NCBI RefSeq assembly: GCF_009371985.2
Contig: NZ_VIKU02000002.1
Location: 434,001-498,000, forward strand
Source: Pelagihabitans pacificus
GTDB taxonomy: Bacteria > Bacteroidota > Bacteroidia > Flavobacteriales > Flavobacteriaceae
DNA length: 64,000 nucleotides
Reading direction: 5' to 3'
The notes under the pieces were generated by a model. The model was not told the origin of the DNA and did no database searches. It saw only the letters and a program-made list of their open reading frames with translations. The position numbers were made by a program, and so were the translations under genes. Position 1 is the first letter of the stretch, and every line of letters starts with the position of its first letter. This document shows positions 1 through 9,595 of this stretch, in pieces.

Positions 1-2462
1 ATGGTCGAAGCTGCCAATTCCTTACTCTTGCTTTTATTCTCTATTTCCAGTCGCTCGTTCTTGATTCTTATAATTTCCTTCTCGTTTTGAACTTGGGTCA
101 ACTCCAACTCACGTTTGTTTTTTTCTATAAGTTTTTGACGTTGCTTCCTATAATACCGTTTGTAGGCGAAATGCATAAAGAATGAAAGCAGTACCATTCC
201 CAATACATAAAGAGCGATCATCACGTTGGAGATGTACCAAGGTTTTGCTATCACAAAGGAATACGATGCCGTATTGTTCGACATTGTATTCCCAATTTTT
301 GCCCTAAGGTCGAAGGTATATGCACCAAAAGGGAGGTTCTCATAAAACACCTCGGCCTTTTCCGACCAATTGCTCCATTCGTCGTACATTCCCTTTAGCC
401 GAAATTGGTATTGTGTACTTAAATACTTGTTGTAGACCGGAGCGTAGAAGGAAAAGTTGAAATTGTTTTCATTGCTTGCAAAACTACCTTCCGTCATTTG
501 GTCGAGTAGCGTTTCGTCGGTATTATCGCTGTTGGTAATACTGCCTATATAAACACCAAAATCCTTAGGTTTTATTTCATTGATATTGAATGTTAAATAC
601 CCAGAGGTTTTTCCTACCAAATAGGTGCCGTCCTCATTTAGCTTAATAATACTTTCATAGCCTAGGATGTCGCCCCTCATTTCTTTTGTCAAGGGCACAT
701 TTTTTATTTTCAAGGAATTGGTCAAGCCTATGGGTTCGAAAAAACTGATGTTCGATTTGTTGAAAATCCATAATTTTTTGTCCTCCTCATGGACTACTAG
801 CTTCCCGGATTCATATTCTTCCTCTGTATACGCCCTACTTAAAAGACTGTCTGTCACAAACCTTTGGTCGTCCTCGTCGTAATGGAGAATACCGTTTTTA
901 TAGGCATATAATAAGTTGCCATTGTATTTCACCAGTCCCGAATTGGAACCTTTTAGAAGCGTATCCTTCACCATATGTTTTACTCCGAAAAAGGAATCAT
1001 CCACCTCTATTTTAAACACCCCGTTATACTCATGGTTTACGAAGATTTGATTGCCCAACGTTTCAAAATACCTAGATGAATTGTTAAAACCACTGATCTT
1101 ATTTCGTAGCCTCCACGAATCACCCGATCTTACCAGTACATACAACCCATCATAGTTGCCCTGAAGTAACAGACCCGGCCTATTGGGCAGCTTACCCATA
1201 TTCCATGCCCCTTGAATACTTACTATTTTGGTGGCTTGGTCACCCTTAATTTCAAAAGTTCCGGAATTATGGCCACACAACAGTTTTCCATCAATTTCTT
1301 TCAAAAACCATACCTGTTCCTGGGTACCGTTGATAAACCTAAAACCATTGTTACCATTCAGTGGCTTATAAAATAATCCCTGATTTGTTCCGAGGTATAA
1401 ATTACCGTCGTACACCGCAGATGCATAAACACTGCCTAAAACTCCTTTGGTATCGTTGAACACCCGGTAGGGTGCTTTTAAATTCACATAACTGACGCCA
1501 TGATCAAGTCCCGTCCATATATTGCTATCAATATCCTCAAAAAGCGACAAAACCGTATTGTTGGACAAGCCAGTATCCTGATTGATCCGATACAATAATT
1601 CTCCGCGGTCACTTAAATAGAGTAAACCGTCGGATACAGACCCCAAAACAAAACTTTTATCCCTTAACTGGATTCCCGCATACAAACTAAGATTTGATAA
1701 AAAGGTATTTGGAAAGGCGTTCGACGGTACCAGCACATCATTTTCCAAGGTATAGAAACCATTATTTTTTGTGAGAATCAAGAGATCCTTCCCACTACCA
1801 AAAATGTTTATGACCTCATCATTTCTAACGATGTCATCCTCAAAAAGCAAAAAATCGCTGCCTGATTCCAGTTTAAATATCCCCTCTCCCATCCTTTGAA
1901 AATAGATGTTTTGATCGATTTCGAACATTTTCGTGATGGTACTTTCGGAATCAATCGTTTTCACCATTCCGTTGTTTACATTCCATATGTATATCCGTCT
2001 TAAAGATTGAAAAACAACGTAATCATCAACATTAATAATGTTCCAAAACTCCTCGTCTTCGATGAGTTCCACGGACATTTGTTTGGATATGGAAGTGTAG
2101 GACAAAGTGCCCAGATTATTCTTTTGCCAGTAACCGAATTCCATAAAACAACCGGTATAAATACGGTCATCGACCACCTTTACGGAGCGCATAATCGTTT
2201 CATTGGGAGAAGGATATAACTGCCAGCTTGCTCCATTGAACTCCATGAGCCCCTTGCTATTGGCAACGTAAACCAGTCTTTTGGGGGACTGTGAAATAGC
2301 CCAGTTCTGATTTTCACCATGATAGTCTTTGGGGTAAAAATTTTGAATGGGCGGAAGCTCCTGGGATAGTAGTCCAATGGTTGTGAGGAGGAAAAAGAGG
2401 GAAACGTATTTCAAATTCGAGTTTTTCAATATTCTAAGTGGTAATATAGAAACTTTATTCAT
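1..2462 (-). CDS. Beta-propeller/Y_Y_Y membrane sensor, probably with C-terminal LuxR-type HTH (3' end outside window)
   Basis: About 820 codons are present; the gene runs off the window. I start it at an ATG at 2462, which overlaps the stop of the upstream channel gene by 8 nt (ATGAATAA), implying translational coupling. The N-terminus has a basic stretch and a hydrophobic segment ending near SQELPP, a signal peptide. The body is a two-component-regulator-type beta-propeller with short repeated blades, then a Y_Y_Y-type beta-sandwich (about residues 650-735), one membrane span (about 742-762), and a charged coiled coil (about 768-815) ending KELAASTM. In this Bacteroidota family that KELA-ST stretch usually leads into a LuxR-type DNA-binding domain, which would lie outside the window. 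It would sense a periplasmic ligand and act on DNA from the membrane. Domain identity is clear; the HTH is inferred. Confidence 0.82.
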   Translation of the reverse strand, partial: MNKVSILPLRILKNSNLKYVSLFFLLTTIGLLSQELPPIQNFYPKDYHGENQNWAISQSPKRLVYVANSKGLMEFNGASWQLYPSPNETIMRSVKVVDDRIYTGCFMEFGYWQKNNLGTLSYTSISKQMSVELIEDEEFWNIINVDDYVVFQSLRRIYIWNVNNGMVKTIDSESTITKMFEIDQNIYFQRMGEGIFKLESGSDFLLFEDDIVRNDEVINIFGSGKDLLILTKNNGFYTLENDVLVPSNAFPNTFLSNLSLYAGIQLRDKSFVLGSVSDGLLYLSDRGELLYRINQDTGLSNNTVLSLFEDIDSNIWTGLDHGVSYVNLKAPYRVFNDTKGVLGSVYASAVYDGNLYLGTNQGLFYKPLNGNNGFRFINGTQEQVWFLKEIDGKLLCGHNSGTFEIKGDQATKIVSIQGAWNMGKLPNRPGLLLQGNYDGLYVLVRSGDSWRLRNKISGFNNSSRYFETLGNQIFVNHEYNGVFKIEVDDSFFGVKHMVKDTLLKGSNSGLVKYNGNLLYAYKNGILHYDEDDQRFVTDSLLSRAYTEEEYESGKLVVHEEDKKLWIFNKSNISFFEPIGLTNSLKIKNVPLTKEMRGDILGYESIIKLNEDGTYLVGKTSGYLTFNINEIKPKDFGVYIGSITNSDNTDETLLDQMTEGSFASNENNFNFSFYAPVYNKYLSTQYQFRLKGMYDEWSNWSEKAEVFYENLPFGAYTFDLRAKIGNTMSNNTASYSFVIAKPWYISNVMIALYVLGMVLLSFFMHFAYKRYYRKQRQKLIEKNKRELELTQVQNEKEIIRIKNERLEIENKSKSKELAAST

Positions 2463-3549
2463 CCAACCCATATTTCTTTAGCGATTCATTCCACGATACC
2501 GATTGAATGCGGGTAATAAGCTGTTTGTTCACCTCATTGAACAAGGGCTGGGATTTCGGCATAATGAAGCTCCTATACTGTTTTTGAAAAGTCAGTGGAA
2601 GTAGCCTGATGTCATTTCCCATGTCATTGGTTTTGATGAGGTACTTCGTCGTGGTCTTATCGGAAACCAAAATCTCAATTTCTTTTCTCGCCAAGGCCCT
2701 AAGGGCCTGTAACGGGGTTCTATACACCTGTGACGCTTGCAAATCGTGTTGATGCATAAAGAGTTCGGCATCAGAGGCTCCCACAACACCCATTTTTTTG
2801 GCGCCCTGTAGGTCTTCCAGTCCACTGATATCCGCTTCGAGCGTATTGACCGTTAACGTTGAAGCAATGGTGGCGGTAAATCCGGAAATGATGATAATTG
2901 CGGTAAACATCCAGATGATGGCTATGGTCTTTCCCAAGTGTGTCTTTGGCGCCTTATCACCATAACCGACCGTGGTCATGGTCACCGCGGCCCACCAAAG
3001 GCCATCGAAGAGACCCCTGATACCAGGCCTGAACTGGTATTTGTTCGTCTTTCGTTCGGCAAACCATAGGATAGTTCCAAAAGTCAATAAAATCACTAGC
3101 AAGAGTAGTACTATGTTTAAAAAATCACGGGAGAAAAAGTTATTGACAAAAATTTGAAATTGACCTTGGCTGCTGGTCGTAGTCGCGACGCCCACACTCG
3201 AAATATAGAAGGGCTGACTTACCTGAAACCGCTCTATCCGACTGGGGCTATTGCTCAACGGATTGATGGAAATATCGAGCTCGTCATAGTCGAGGGAACG
3301 GATGATACCCACCGCATCACTATATTCCACATATTCATAGGCGATATTCATCTCGGTTGCCATATGCTCCCAAAGATCAATCGAAACCCCGGCATAGCCC
3401 TGTGACTCCTTTACAACAAATGGTGGATCCTCGTAGATACCCACCAACAGGGTATCCCGAAAGGCATTGGCATTTCCTATGAGACCCATGGAAAGAACCG
3501 AAATAAATAATACTGTTGAAGAGAGTTTGTCCATATTATTTGAGCTCAT
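2455..3549 (-). CDS. Ionotropic glutamate receptor-type K+ channel (GluR0-like)
   Basis: 364 aa with the architecture of prokaryotic glutamate-gated channels. A signal peptide (about 1-29) precedes the first lobe of a family-3 solute-binding domain (about 33-125). A membrane span (about 144-163), a pore loop with the K+ selectivity filter TTVGYGD (192-198) and a second span (about 205-230) follow, then the second binding lobe to the C-terminus. [14 protein letters not shown] (101-114) matches the ligand-binding segment of this fold; R104 is the expected carboxylate-binding arginine. By analogy with Synechocystis GluR0 it should be a tetrameric inner-membrane K+ channel opened by an amino-acid-like ligand. 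The start at 3549 overlaps the upstream sensor by 14 nt; a second ATG at 3534 would begin just after that stop and is equally plausible. It lies between two sensor genes. Confidence 0.9.
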   Translation of the reverse strand: MSSNNMDKLSSTVLFISVLSMGLIGNANAFRDTLLVGIYEDPPFVVKESQGYAGVSIDLWEHMATEMNIAYEYVEYSDAVGIIRSLDYDELDISINPLSNSPSRIERFQVSQPFYISSVGVATTTSSQGQFQIFVNNFFSRDFLNIVLLLLVILLTFGTILWFAERKTNKYQFRPGIRGLFDGLWWAAVTMTTVGYGDKAPKTHLGKTIAIIWMFTAIIIISGFTATIASTLTVNTLEADISGLEDLQGAKKMGVVGASDAELFMHQHDLQASQVYRTPLQALRALARKEIEILVSDKTTTKYLIKTNDMGNDIRLLPLTFQKQYRSFIMPKSQPLFNEVNKQLITRIQSVSWNESLKKYGLDE

Positions 3550-6433
3550 CGTTAGCGTTTACCGACAAAAACCGGACGAGAATTCCCAACAAGGCACTGA
3601 TTTGCTGTGAAAACGCATTTTTTTCCTTGGAATAAATGCAAAAAACCGCCGTGCCGCCATTCTTTTGATCGAAGGGTACATATATTCGTGATACATATCC
3701 GATACTATCTTGTTGGCTTACGTAGTCCCCAACTTCTTTGGTAAAATCATGGATTAAAAGGGGTTTTTCGGTAACCATAACATAACTTGCCAAGTTGTTC
3801 CTTTCATTAAATGCCTCCTCCCGTTTGATCATTTCATGATTCCCCCGAAGGTACCCCTTGAATCTGATTACCTCCCCTTGTTTGTAGGCAAGCTCAAAAA
3901 CATCGATGCCCGTTGGAAGCTCTACCAATTTGCTGAGAATGGGTAGTACGGTCTTCCAGCTAGAATCCTCGGGAATTTGTTTGATCAACCTATGGAGTAG
4001 GTAAATATTGACTCCCGTACTCTTCAGTTCGTTTTTTTTCTGCTTGAGGGTACTACTTTGCTCGACCAATTCGGCCTCTTTTTCTGCCAGTTCCTTTTGT
4101 TTATGGTATAGCGAAGCTTGTAAGCTCCCAACCCGTTTCAGCAGCCAGCGCCTTACGAAGAACCAAAAGAAAAAGAATCCAATGGTCACCAGTAGGAAAA
4201 CGCCCCACCAGGTGCGGTACCATCTTTGCGATACATCCAACTCTACTACCACGGGTGCGCTCCATCTAAACCCCCCGGTTTTTTGACCCTGAACCAATAT
4301 CCGATAGTTTCCGCCCTTCAGTTCCTCTAAGACAAGCTCAGGGGTCGGGACATCGGACCAAGCGACATCGTCTATGTCTTCCCGGGGTAAACCACTCTCG
4401 AATATTTTATATCGATAGTTGACATCCTCGCTTGGGAATGTCAGCGTTGCCATGGTAATCCGGACTTTTTGGGATTCCTTCAGTTGGATGGTATTTTGCC
4501 CTTCAATCTCGCTATTATCTACCCTAACCTCTTTAATAATAGGTGTCTTTGTTTGATACGGCCAAGGGTTGGTCCGTGAGGAATACACCACCCCTTCCGG
4601 CGTACCGACCCAGAGCTGTGAGTCGTTATAAAGAACCATACAACGGTAAGAGGATATCTTTGAGGGGGTTCCGCTATCCTCGTCAAAAATCACGTAGTTC
4701 CCTTCCCCATCCAAATGTATAAGCCCGTTGGTATCGGTAGCCAACCAAAGCGCATTATCGGGCATGGCGGTTATTGATCGAACCTCATTGTCGGTATACT
4801 GCCCGAGGCGGACCTTCCTAATGGTCTCGGTATCGTATTTAAGAAGTCCGTCGGTAGTCGCTAGCCAAACGATACCCAAACGGTCCACGGCCATATCATG
4901 AACTTCAAAATTACCGCTGACCTTAAATGGAAACGGCAAACTCTTGTTTTGAAATCGGTCGGATAAAGGATCGTATTTATATAAGTAGGATGATACACCG
5001 ATGCCAGCGGCGTACAATTCGTTTTTACCACCTTCTCGAATGACCAATATACGATTGTCAAAGCCTTTCTCCTTTCCGTATTCAATAACATCCCCTTTCG
5101 GATTGATCTTTGCGGTACCTACGATGGGTTGATTGGAGGCCGCCTGACAGAACCACAGATTTCCGCTGTGGTCTGCCGAGATAAAGAAGATACCACTACC
5201 CCTTGCGCTAAGATCATAGGTTCTTGCCAATTGACGGCCGCGATATTGAAATATCATTCCTTCCGCCGAACCATACCATATGTTATCGTTCAACGAGCCG
5301 ATACCGACGATGCCATTGAGATTATCCTCTTTTTCAAACCCTTTGGATATGCCTTGGTCGCGTATCCGCGATACATCGCCTTGAGAAATTAGGATGGGGC
5401 CCTCCGGGTTGGAGTTCATCGCTCGAATATTGTCATGTCCCAAACCCGAAACACTTTGAAAAAAGCTAGACCACATTAAGGTAAGCCCTTTGTCGGAACA
5501 TACCCAGATGACCTCATTCGATGCATTTTCATCTTTGGTAAAGTGTAACCGATTGATGGTGCCAAAGGAGAGTTCCTCTACCCTGTGTGGATCATTGGCA
5601 CCAAATACCTTGGATAACTTGGCGTTGTTTCCATCGTTTTGAAAGGTGTAGATGGCCGACTCCGTATTTAGGAACATACTGCCCTTATGGTTTACCGCGA
5701 TGTGCCGGAATTCCTTATCCACGGCAAAGATTTGCCTGTTAACAACATTCCGACTACGGGTTACCGTAAATTTTTCAAGCCGATCTCCTACTAACCAAAT
5801 AACATCATCCGCTACCAAAAAGTGATGGCTCCGACCGACATTTTTAAAGAGCGCAAATTTTTGGGAAGTATCGTCTAGGTAGAAAAGACCTTGCCCCGGC
5901 ACCAATACCCAAATGGTCCCGAATGTATCCTCCCCGAAGAACATTTTTGGGGTTTTTACGCGGGATACCGAATCAAACAGCTTCCCTAAATCTTCTTCTT
6001 GGGAAAACATAAGAATGGATCCGTTCATTTGACCTGTCCACAACCTGTTTTGACTATCCTTAAAAAGTCCAGTAGGGTAATGAAAGTCCGTACTTGTCTT
6101 AAATGACGCTATCCGGGGTTGGTCATTGGCGTAGAAAATCCTATGTATCCCGGTATCGTTCGAGAATAGCAGGTTGTTTTCATCCCAGGAAACAAAGGTT
6201 CGTATGGTCTTGCTGCGCAAGGTGGTATTAAAATCCTCAAAAGTATTGCCATCAAATCGAAAGAGCCCTTGATCGGTCGCCAACCAGGTATAGCCCTTGA
6301 AGTCCCGTATTACCTGATTGACATTTTTAAAAGGAACTTCCTCCCCGTGATAATAAGCATACTTGAACTTCTGCCCGTAGGACCACCCGGCCATAAACAG
6401 GAATACATATAGGAAGAATATTTTGAATCGCAT
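3536..6433 (-). CDS. Beta-propeller/Y_Y_Y membrane sensor with C-terminal coiled coil and GAF-like domain
   Basis: 965 aa, first gene of the minus-strand unit. A signal peptide (about 1-20, ending WSYGQ) is followed by a long reg_prop-type beta-propeller with repeated blade motifs such as [14 protein letters not shown] and [14 protein letters not shown], a Y_Y_Y-like beta-sandwich (about 645-735), one membrane span (about 743-760), a Glu/Lys/Gln-rich coiled coil (about 768-808), and about 150 residues that look like a GAF fold (about 810-955). No histidine-kinase, HTH or cyclase motif is visible, so the output is not obvious; it may pass a signal by protein contact. The stop overlaps the next gene, which codes for an ion channel. 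Propeller and membrane topology are clear; the GAF assignment rests on pattern only. Confidence 0.82.
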   Translation of the reverse strand: MRFKIFFLYVFLFMAGWSYGQKFKYAYYHGEEVPFKNVNQVIRDFKGYTWLATDQGLFRFDGNTFEDFNTTLRSKTIRTFVSWDENNLLFSNDTGIHRIFYANDQPRIASFKTSTDFHYPTGLFKDSQNRLWTGQMNGSILMFSQEEDLGKLFDSVSRVKTPKMFFGEDTFGTIWVLVPGQGLFYLDDTSQKFALFKNVGRSHHFLVADDVIWLVGDRLEKFTVTRSRNVVNRQIFAVDKEFRHIAVNHKGSMFLNTESAIYTFQNDGNNAKLSKVFGANDPHRVEELSFGTINRLHFTKDENASNEVIWVCSDKGLTLMWSSFFQSVSGLGHDNIRAMNSNPEGPILISQGDVSRIRDQGISKGFEKEDNLNGIVGIGSLNDNIWYGSAEGMIFQYRGRQLARTYDLSARGSGIFFISADHSGNLWFCQAASNQPIVGTAKINPKGDVIEYGKEKGFDNRILVIREGGKNELYAAGIGVSSYLYKYDPLSDRFQNKSLPFPFKVSGNFEVHDMAVDRLGIVWLATTDGLLKYDTETIRKVRLGQYTDNEVRSITAMPDNALWLATDTNGLIHLDGEGNYVIFDEDSGTPSKISSYRCMVLYNDSQLWVGTPEGVVYSSRTNPWPYQTKTPIIKEVRVDNSEIEGQNTIQLKESQKVRITMATLTFPSEDVNYRYKIFESGLPREDIDDVAWSDVPTPELVLEELKGGNYRILVQGQKTGGFRWSAPVVVELDVSQRWYRTWWGVFLLVTIGFFFFWFFVRRWLLKRVGSLQASLYHKQKELAEKEAELVEQSSTLKQKKNELKSTGVNIYLLHRLIKQIPEDSSWKTVLPILSKLVELPTGIDVFELAYKQGEVIRFKGYLRGNHEMIKREEAFNERNNLASYVMVTEKPLLIHDFTKEVGDYVSQQDSIGYVSRIYVPFDQKNGGTAVFCIYSKEKNAFSQQISALLGILVRFLSVNANDELK

Positions 6434-6613
6434 AGGCTCATGGTCCGATTCCTAAAGATAAAAAAAGCTGGCGATTCATTTTTTTGAGGAAGCGGAGGCC
6501 AACCATCGTTGCGATAGCACCTTCCTTTGGGTACGTAGGGCTTCTATGTAAACAATTGTTTTTGATAGCAACAGCGACCAAGATTGATGTAGTTTCCAAT
6601 AAAATGAACTAAA
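6434..6613. other. Intergenic, upstream of the sensor operon
   Basis: AT-rich non-coding stretch between the sensor gene start and the integrase fragment. It should hold the promoter of the minus-strand sensor unit, but I see no convincing TAnnTTTG box or strong dyad in it. Confidence 0.4.
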
Positions 6614-6808
6614 CTACCCCCAAACATTCAGGGGCCAAAGACCGATGGGTTTGGATTCATATTGAAAGTCGGCCAAAGTGCAACGATTTATGCACAGTTC
6701 CGCCCGCTGTTTGTTGACGGTAATCCGCACGTAAATATCCAATCTTTCGGGATTGTTCCGTTTTTTCCTTGTGAAGAAAATCACTCCTAAAATGCTGTCC
6801 GTACACAT
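6614..6808 (-). pseudogene. Truncated tyrosine recombinase (N-terminal arm-binding domain only)
   Basis: 64 codons. The segment VIFFTRKKRN..ERLDIYVRITVNKQRAELCINR resembles the first 40 or so residues of Bacteroidota phage-type integrases, whose SAM-like arm-binding domain begins with a strand-turn-strand of this kind. Full-length members are about 400 aa with a catalytic R-H-R-Y domain; here the frame stops after 64 codons and no catalytic part follows. It sits about 370 bp from a tRNA-Pro gene whose 3' end is repeated nearby, the usual setting for an integrated element. I read it as the relic of an element that has otherwise been lost. The fragment is short, so family assignment is moderate. 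Confidence 0.55.
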
Positions 6809-6955
6809 GTTGCAAGTCTTTTTAGTTAAACATAATTTGTTTAAAGACTACATCCAGAAGGCCTGAATGCTACTTAAATTTACAACAAATTGCACACCGA
6901 ATTACACACCAAAAGGGTGGTTTCAGATGATATCGTATGAATGCAATAAAAATAA

Positions 6956-6989
6956 AAAGCACTGTCAATCAGTCAGTTGACAGTGCTTT
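6956..6989 (-). terminator. Perfect 13-bp hairpin, terminator-like on the minus strand
   Basis: AAAGCACTGTCAA (6956-6968) pairs perfectly with TTGACAGTGCTTT (6977-6989) around an 8-nt loop. On the minus strand it is followed by a T-rich run (TTTTTATTTTTATT), as in a Rho-independent terminator. It lies about 150 bp beyond the terminator of the tRNA gene, so either read-through or a second transcript ends here. Confidence 0.55.
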
Positions 6990-7011
6990 GATACCCACTG
7001 AAAAGTGGTTC

Positions 7012-7029
7012 GTCGGGATGACAGGATTT
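7012..7029. repeat. 18-bp direct repeat of the tRNA-Pro 3' end (att-like)
   Basis: The 18 bases at 7012-7029 (GTCGGGATGACAGGATTT) are identical to 7179-7196, which cover the last 16 bases of the tRNA-Pro gene plus two flanking bases. Integrating elements that use tRNA genes leave exactly such a copy at the far end. With the recombinase fragment at 6614-6808 it looks like an attL/attR pair brought close by deletion. The alternative is a degenerate second tRNA 3' half. Confidence 0.5.
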
Positions 7030-7085
7030 ACAGAATCCTCGGCAGCCCTTTGCTGCAAATGGAAAAGCGAAGCCGTCGCTCCCGC

Positions 7086-7145
7086 TTTTTTTGTTCCCGG
7101 CCCCGTGCCTAAACTTTGTTTTGGACGATTCCGGGAACAAAAAAA
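7086..7145. repeat. 15-bp inverted repeat (TTTTTTTGTTCCCGG / CCGGGAACAAAAAAA)
   Basis: 7086-7100 is the exact reverse complement of 7131-7145, with 30 bases between. The arms are GC-rich inside and T/A-rich outside. It overlaps the A-run of the tRNA terminator on one side and another hairpin (7063-7069 with 7083-7089) on the other, so the segment can fold in several exclusive ways. Confidence 0.6.
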
Positions 7146-7171
7146 GTGATTTGCCATGGCAAATCACTTTT
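7139..7171 (-). terminator. Rho-independent terminator of tRNA-Pro
   Basis: A perfect 30-bp palindrome (7142-7171, centred on CCATGG) begins 10 bases beyond the 3' end of the minus-strand tRNA. Read on that strand, the stem GTGATTTGCCA / TGGCAAATCAC is followed by seven T residues (7145-7139). Position and shape fit a terminator for the tRNA transcript. Confidence 0.75.
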
Positions 7172-7180
7172 CCGCTTGGT

Positions 7181-7253
7181 CGGGATGACAGGATTTGAAC
7201 CTGCGACCACTCGGCCCCCAGCCGAGTGCGCTACCGGACTGCGCCACATCCCG
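7181..7253 (-). tRNA. tRNA-Pro (GGG anticodon)
   Basis: The reverse strand folds into a full cloverleaf of 73 nt: acceptor CGGGATG / CATCCCG, D-arm GCGC..GCGC, anticodon stem CTCGG / CCGAG with loop CTGGGGG (anticodon GGG, preceded by T33), variable loop TGGTC, and T-arm GCAGG-TTCAAAT-CCTGT. CCA is not encoded. A terminator follows at 7139-7171. Its 3' end is copied at 7012-7029 and its first bases are contained in the 108-bp tandem repeat on the other side. Confidence 0.95.
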
Positions 7254-7470
7254 AAAGTTTATTAAAGGATTCTAAAACTCATAAATCCCTATGGTTTTTG
7301 ACAGACCCAGAACGTACTGTGGTGCAGTTTATCCTGAGCGAAGCCGAAGGGCCACATCCCGAAAGTTTATTAAAGGATTCTAAAACTCATAAATCCCTAT
7401 GGTTTTTGACCGACCCAGAACGTACTGTGGTGCAGTTTATCCTGAGCGAAGCCGAAGGGCCATATCCCGA
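7243..7470. repeat. 108-bp tandem repeat (two full copies and a partial third) containing a REP-like motif
   Basis: The unit GCCACATCCCG... begins at 7243, again at 7351, and in changed form (GCCATATCCCG) at 7459, an exact period of 108 bp. The two full copies differ by one base (GACAGACC versus GACCGACC). Each unit starts with 11 bases of the tRNA-Pro 5' end and ends with TTTATCCTGAGCGAAGCC followed by GAAGG, a motif familiar as a dispersed REP-like sequence in environmental Bacteroidota that is often mis-translated as ILSEAEG. An open frame crosses the array only because 108 is a multiple of three. Confidence 0.85.
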
Positions 7471-7711
7471 TTTTGGATTGCAAAAATATAAAAGTTTATC
7501 AGAAATGCATCACAGTTCGTCCTTCTTATTTTATGAACTTGCATTCGCGAGAATTGAAAAAAAGAGCTACCTTATTGTCCATAAGCCTTCCACTACCAAT
7601 TCTTACGGTATTTTGACGCTCGGAACTCCAACTGGGTTTCCAGTCCATCATTGGCTATGATTCAAAAAAAATAGTGATAAAACCCCATTTAGTTGACTTA
7701 ATTTATTTTCT
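7471..7711. other. Intergenic, upstream of the aldo/keto reductase
   Basis: AT-rich sequence between the tandem repeat and the reductase start. It should carry the promoter of the plus-strand reductase, but no clear box or hairpin is visible. Confidence 0.4.
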
Positions 7712-8635
7712 ATGAAAACATTTTCAAGGCGGGAGGCCACAAAGTCCATAGCGTGTTTCACCTTAGGTACGGCCATCTTACCCGCTTTACCCTCTGTAGG
7801 GACCAATGAAATGACAACACGAAAAATTCCGTCTTCAGGTCAGCCCCTTCCCGTTGTGGGTCTAGGGACCTGGCAAACCTTTGATGTTGGAAACGACAGT
7901 GCCGCTCGGGAAAGACTCTCGGAAGTACTTACGAAAATGAAGGAAAAAGGTGGAAAAGTCATCGACAGCTCTCCCATGTACGGTAGCTCGGAACAGGTGG
8001 TCGGCGATCTCACCTCACGATTGGGAATCCAAGACGATTTTTTCTATGCGACCAAAGTGTGGACCTCCGGAAAGCAAGCGGGACAAGACCAGATGGAAAG
8101 TTCTTTGCGCAAAATGAAAAGGGAAAAAATCGACCTGATGCAAATACACAATCTGATCGATTGGCAAACACATCTTAAAACACTCAAGGATTGGAAAGAG
8201 CTGGGAAAAATCAACTATTGGGGCATAACCCATTACACCGATGCATCCCATGACACCCTGGCGCGAATCATCAAGGAGGAACAGCCCGATTTTGTGCAGT
8301 TCAACTATTCCATCAACCGACGTAATGCGGAAATCAGCCTTCTAAGAACCGCAGAAGAGCATGGCACTGCCGTGATTCTAAACCGACCTTTTGATGGCGG
8401 TTCCCTATTCAGCTCGGTCCGCGGAAAAATACTGCCGGACTGGTGCAAAGAGCTCGGCATCAACTCTTGGGCCCAATATTTTTTGAAATACCTTCTTGCC
8501 GACGAAGCGGTTAATTGCGCAATACCCGGAACATCAAAACCAAAGCATGTAGTCGATAACATGATGGCGGGATATGGAAGGCTTCCGACCCAGCGGGAAC
8601 GTCAAAAAATGCTCGATTATCTTAAGACATTTTGA
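7712..8635 (+). CDS. Exported aldo/keto reductase
   Basis: 307 aa. The N-terminus MKTFSRREATKSIACF resembles a twin-arginine signal and is followed by a hydrophobic stretch (13-30). The rest is a single (beta/alpha)8 aldo/keto reductase domain with the catalytic tetrad D85, Y90 (IDSSPMYG), K115 (FYATKVW) and H146 (LMQIHNL), and an AIPGTSKPKHV cofactor-binding end. It should reduce a carbonyl with NADPH, probably in the periplasm after folding with cofactor. It is alone on the plus strand and converges on the esterase gene. Substrate unknown; as an exported sugar-type reductase it fits the other oxidoreductases in the window. Confidence 0.88.
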   Translation: MKTFSRREATKSIACFTLGTAILPALPSVGTNEMTTRKIPSSGQPLPVVGLGTWQTFDVGNDSAARERLSEVLTKMKEKGGKVIDSSPMYGSSEQVVGDLTSRLGIQDDFFYATKVWTSGKQAGQDQMESSLRKMKREKIDLMQIHNLIDWQTHLKTLKDWKELGKINYWGITHYTDASHDTLARIIKEEQPDFVQFNYSINRRNAEISLLRTAEEHGTAVILNRPFDGGSLFSSVRGKILPDWCKELGINSWAQYFLKYLLADEAVNCAIPGTSKPKHVVDNMMAGYGRLPTQRERQKMLDYLKTF

Positions 8636-8664
8636 AACAGCTCATTACGATTCATAAATCGACA

Positions 8665-9582
8665 TCATTCCAAGGCCTCCATCCATTCGAACATCCGTTC
8701 TGTCCACCCGCGCAAATGGGAATCTTTTCTTGCTAGGGAAAATCCGTGTCCCCCTTTGGGATACACATGCAGGGTAGCTGGGACACCTTTGTCTTTCAAA
8801 GCCTTTAAAAAGTCTAAACTGTTCCCTACCGGAACGGCTTCATCGTCCATTGCATGGAACAAAAAGCTAGGAGGCGTGTTTTCGGTCACTTGTTTTTCGT
8901 TGGAAAAGTAGGTCACTAGATCCGCCGGCGGATTTTCCCCCAAAAGATTGTATTGGGAACCTTTGTGGGTCGATGTCTCACCAAAGGTAATCACCGCATA
9001 TCCGAGCGCCATAAAATCCGGACGGGCACTTTCAGCATCGATTGCATCCATCGGTTCGTAGACCGTTTCGTTAAAATGGGTGCCCAAAGTAGAAGCCAAG
9101 TGTCCCCCGGCAGAAAAGCCAATAATCCCAATTTTATCCGGCTCTATGTGAAAGTCAGTAGCCATGCTACGCACCAGACGCATCGCACGCTGTGCATCGA
9201 TCAGGGGTACCAGGTGCTTTTCCTCTTGTGAGGTATCCGAGGGGAGCCGATACTTTACAACGATTCCTGCAATCCCTTTCCCATTCAAAAACTTGGCAAT
9301 ATCGGTTCCTTCCCAATCATAAGCCAAAATTCCATAGCCACCTCCGGGAAATATGAGCATGGCTTCACCAGTGGCATTGGATACCGCCGGTAGATAAACT
9401 TCTATAGAAGGCTGTTGTACCTTACTGATACGCAGAATTCCGTTGACCTCCCGCACCTCCTTTTCGCCAGACTCGATGCGATTCGGGATTTTGTCCTGCG
9501 GCCATAGTGGCATAATGGTATCTTGGGCACGTAAGGATACCTGTATCAACATAAAAATAGCCCCTAGTTTTAGTAGTCTCAT
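8665..9582 (-). CDS. Secreted alpha/beta-hydrolase, acetylxylan-esterase-like
   Basis: 305 aa from the ATG at 9582, 13 nt after the sulfatase stop; a longer upstream frame would overlap that gene and lacks a signal peptide, so I reject it. The signal peptide is MRLLKLGAIFMLIQVSLRAQ. The fold shows the oxyanion HGGG-type loop FPGGGYG, nucleophile elbow GFSAGGH (Ser near 158), acidic residue in HAMDDEAVP (near 247) and histidine in KGGHGFS (near 279). This is the BD-FAE/axeA-type carbohydrate esterase group that removes acetyl groups from sugars. It is last in the minus-strand run 15026 to 8665 behind a sulfatase, which suggests de-esterification of the same glycan. Confidence 0.85.
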   Translation of the reverse strand: MRLLKLGAIFMLIQVSLRAQDTIMPLWPQDKIPNRIESGEKEVREVNGILRISKVQQPSIEVYLPAVSNATGEAMLIFPGGGYGILAYDWEGTDIAKFLNGKGIAGIVVKYRLPSDTSQEEKHLVPLIDAQRAMRLVRSMATDFHIEPDKIGIIGFSAGGHLASTLGTHFNETVYEPMDAIDAESARPDFMALGYAVITFGETSTHKGSQYNLLGENPPADLVTYFSNEKQVTENTPPSFLFHAMDDEAVPVGNSLDFLKALKDKGVPATLHVYPKGGHGFSLARKDSHLRGWTERMFEWMEALE

Positions 9583-9595
9583 AAAAGATTTCTTT

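Noticed and set aside
6937-7167. Short open frames on both strands beside the tRNA
   Set aside because: They translate the hairpin cluster and terminator; no start context or family pattern.
7226-7660. Open frame of 144 codons across the tandem repeat
   Set aside because: It is open only because the repeat unit is 108 bp; it reads through the tRNA start and gives the known spurious ILSEAEG peptide.
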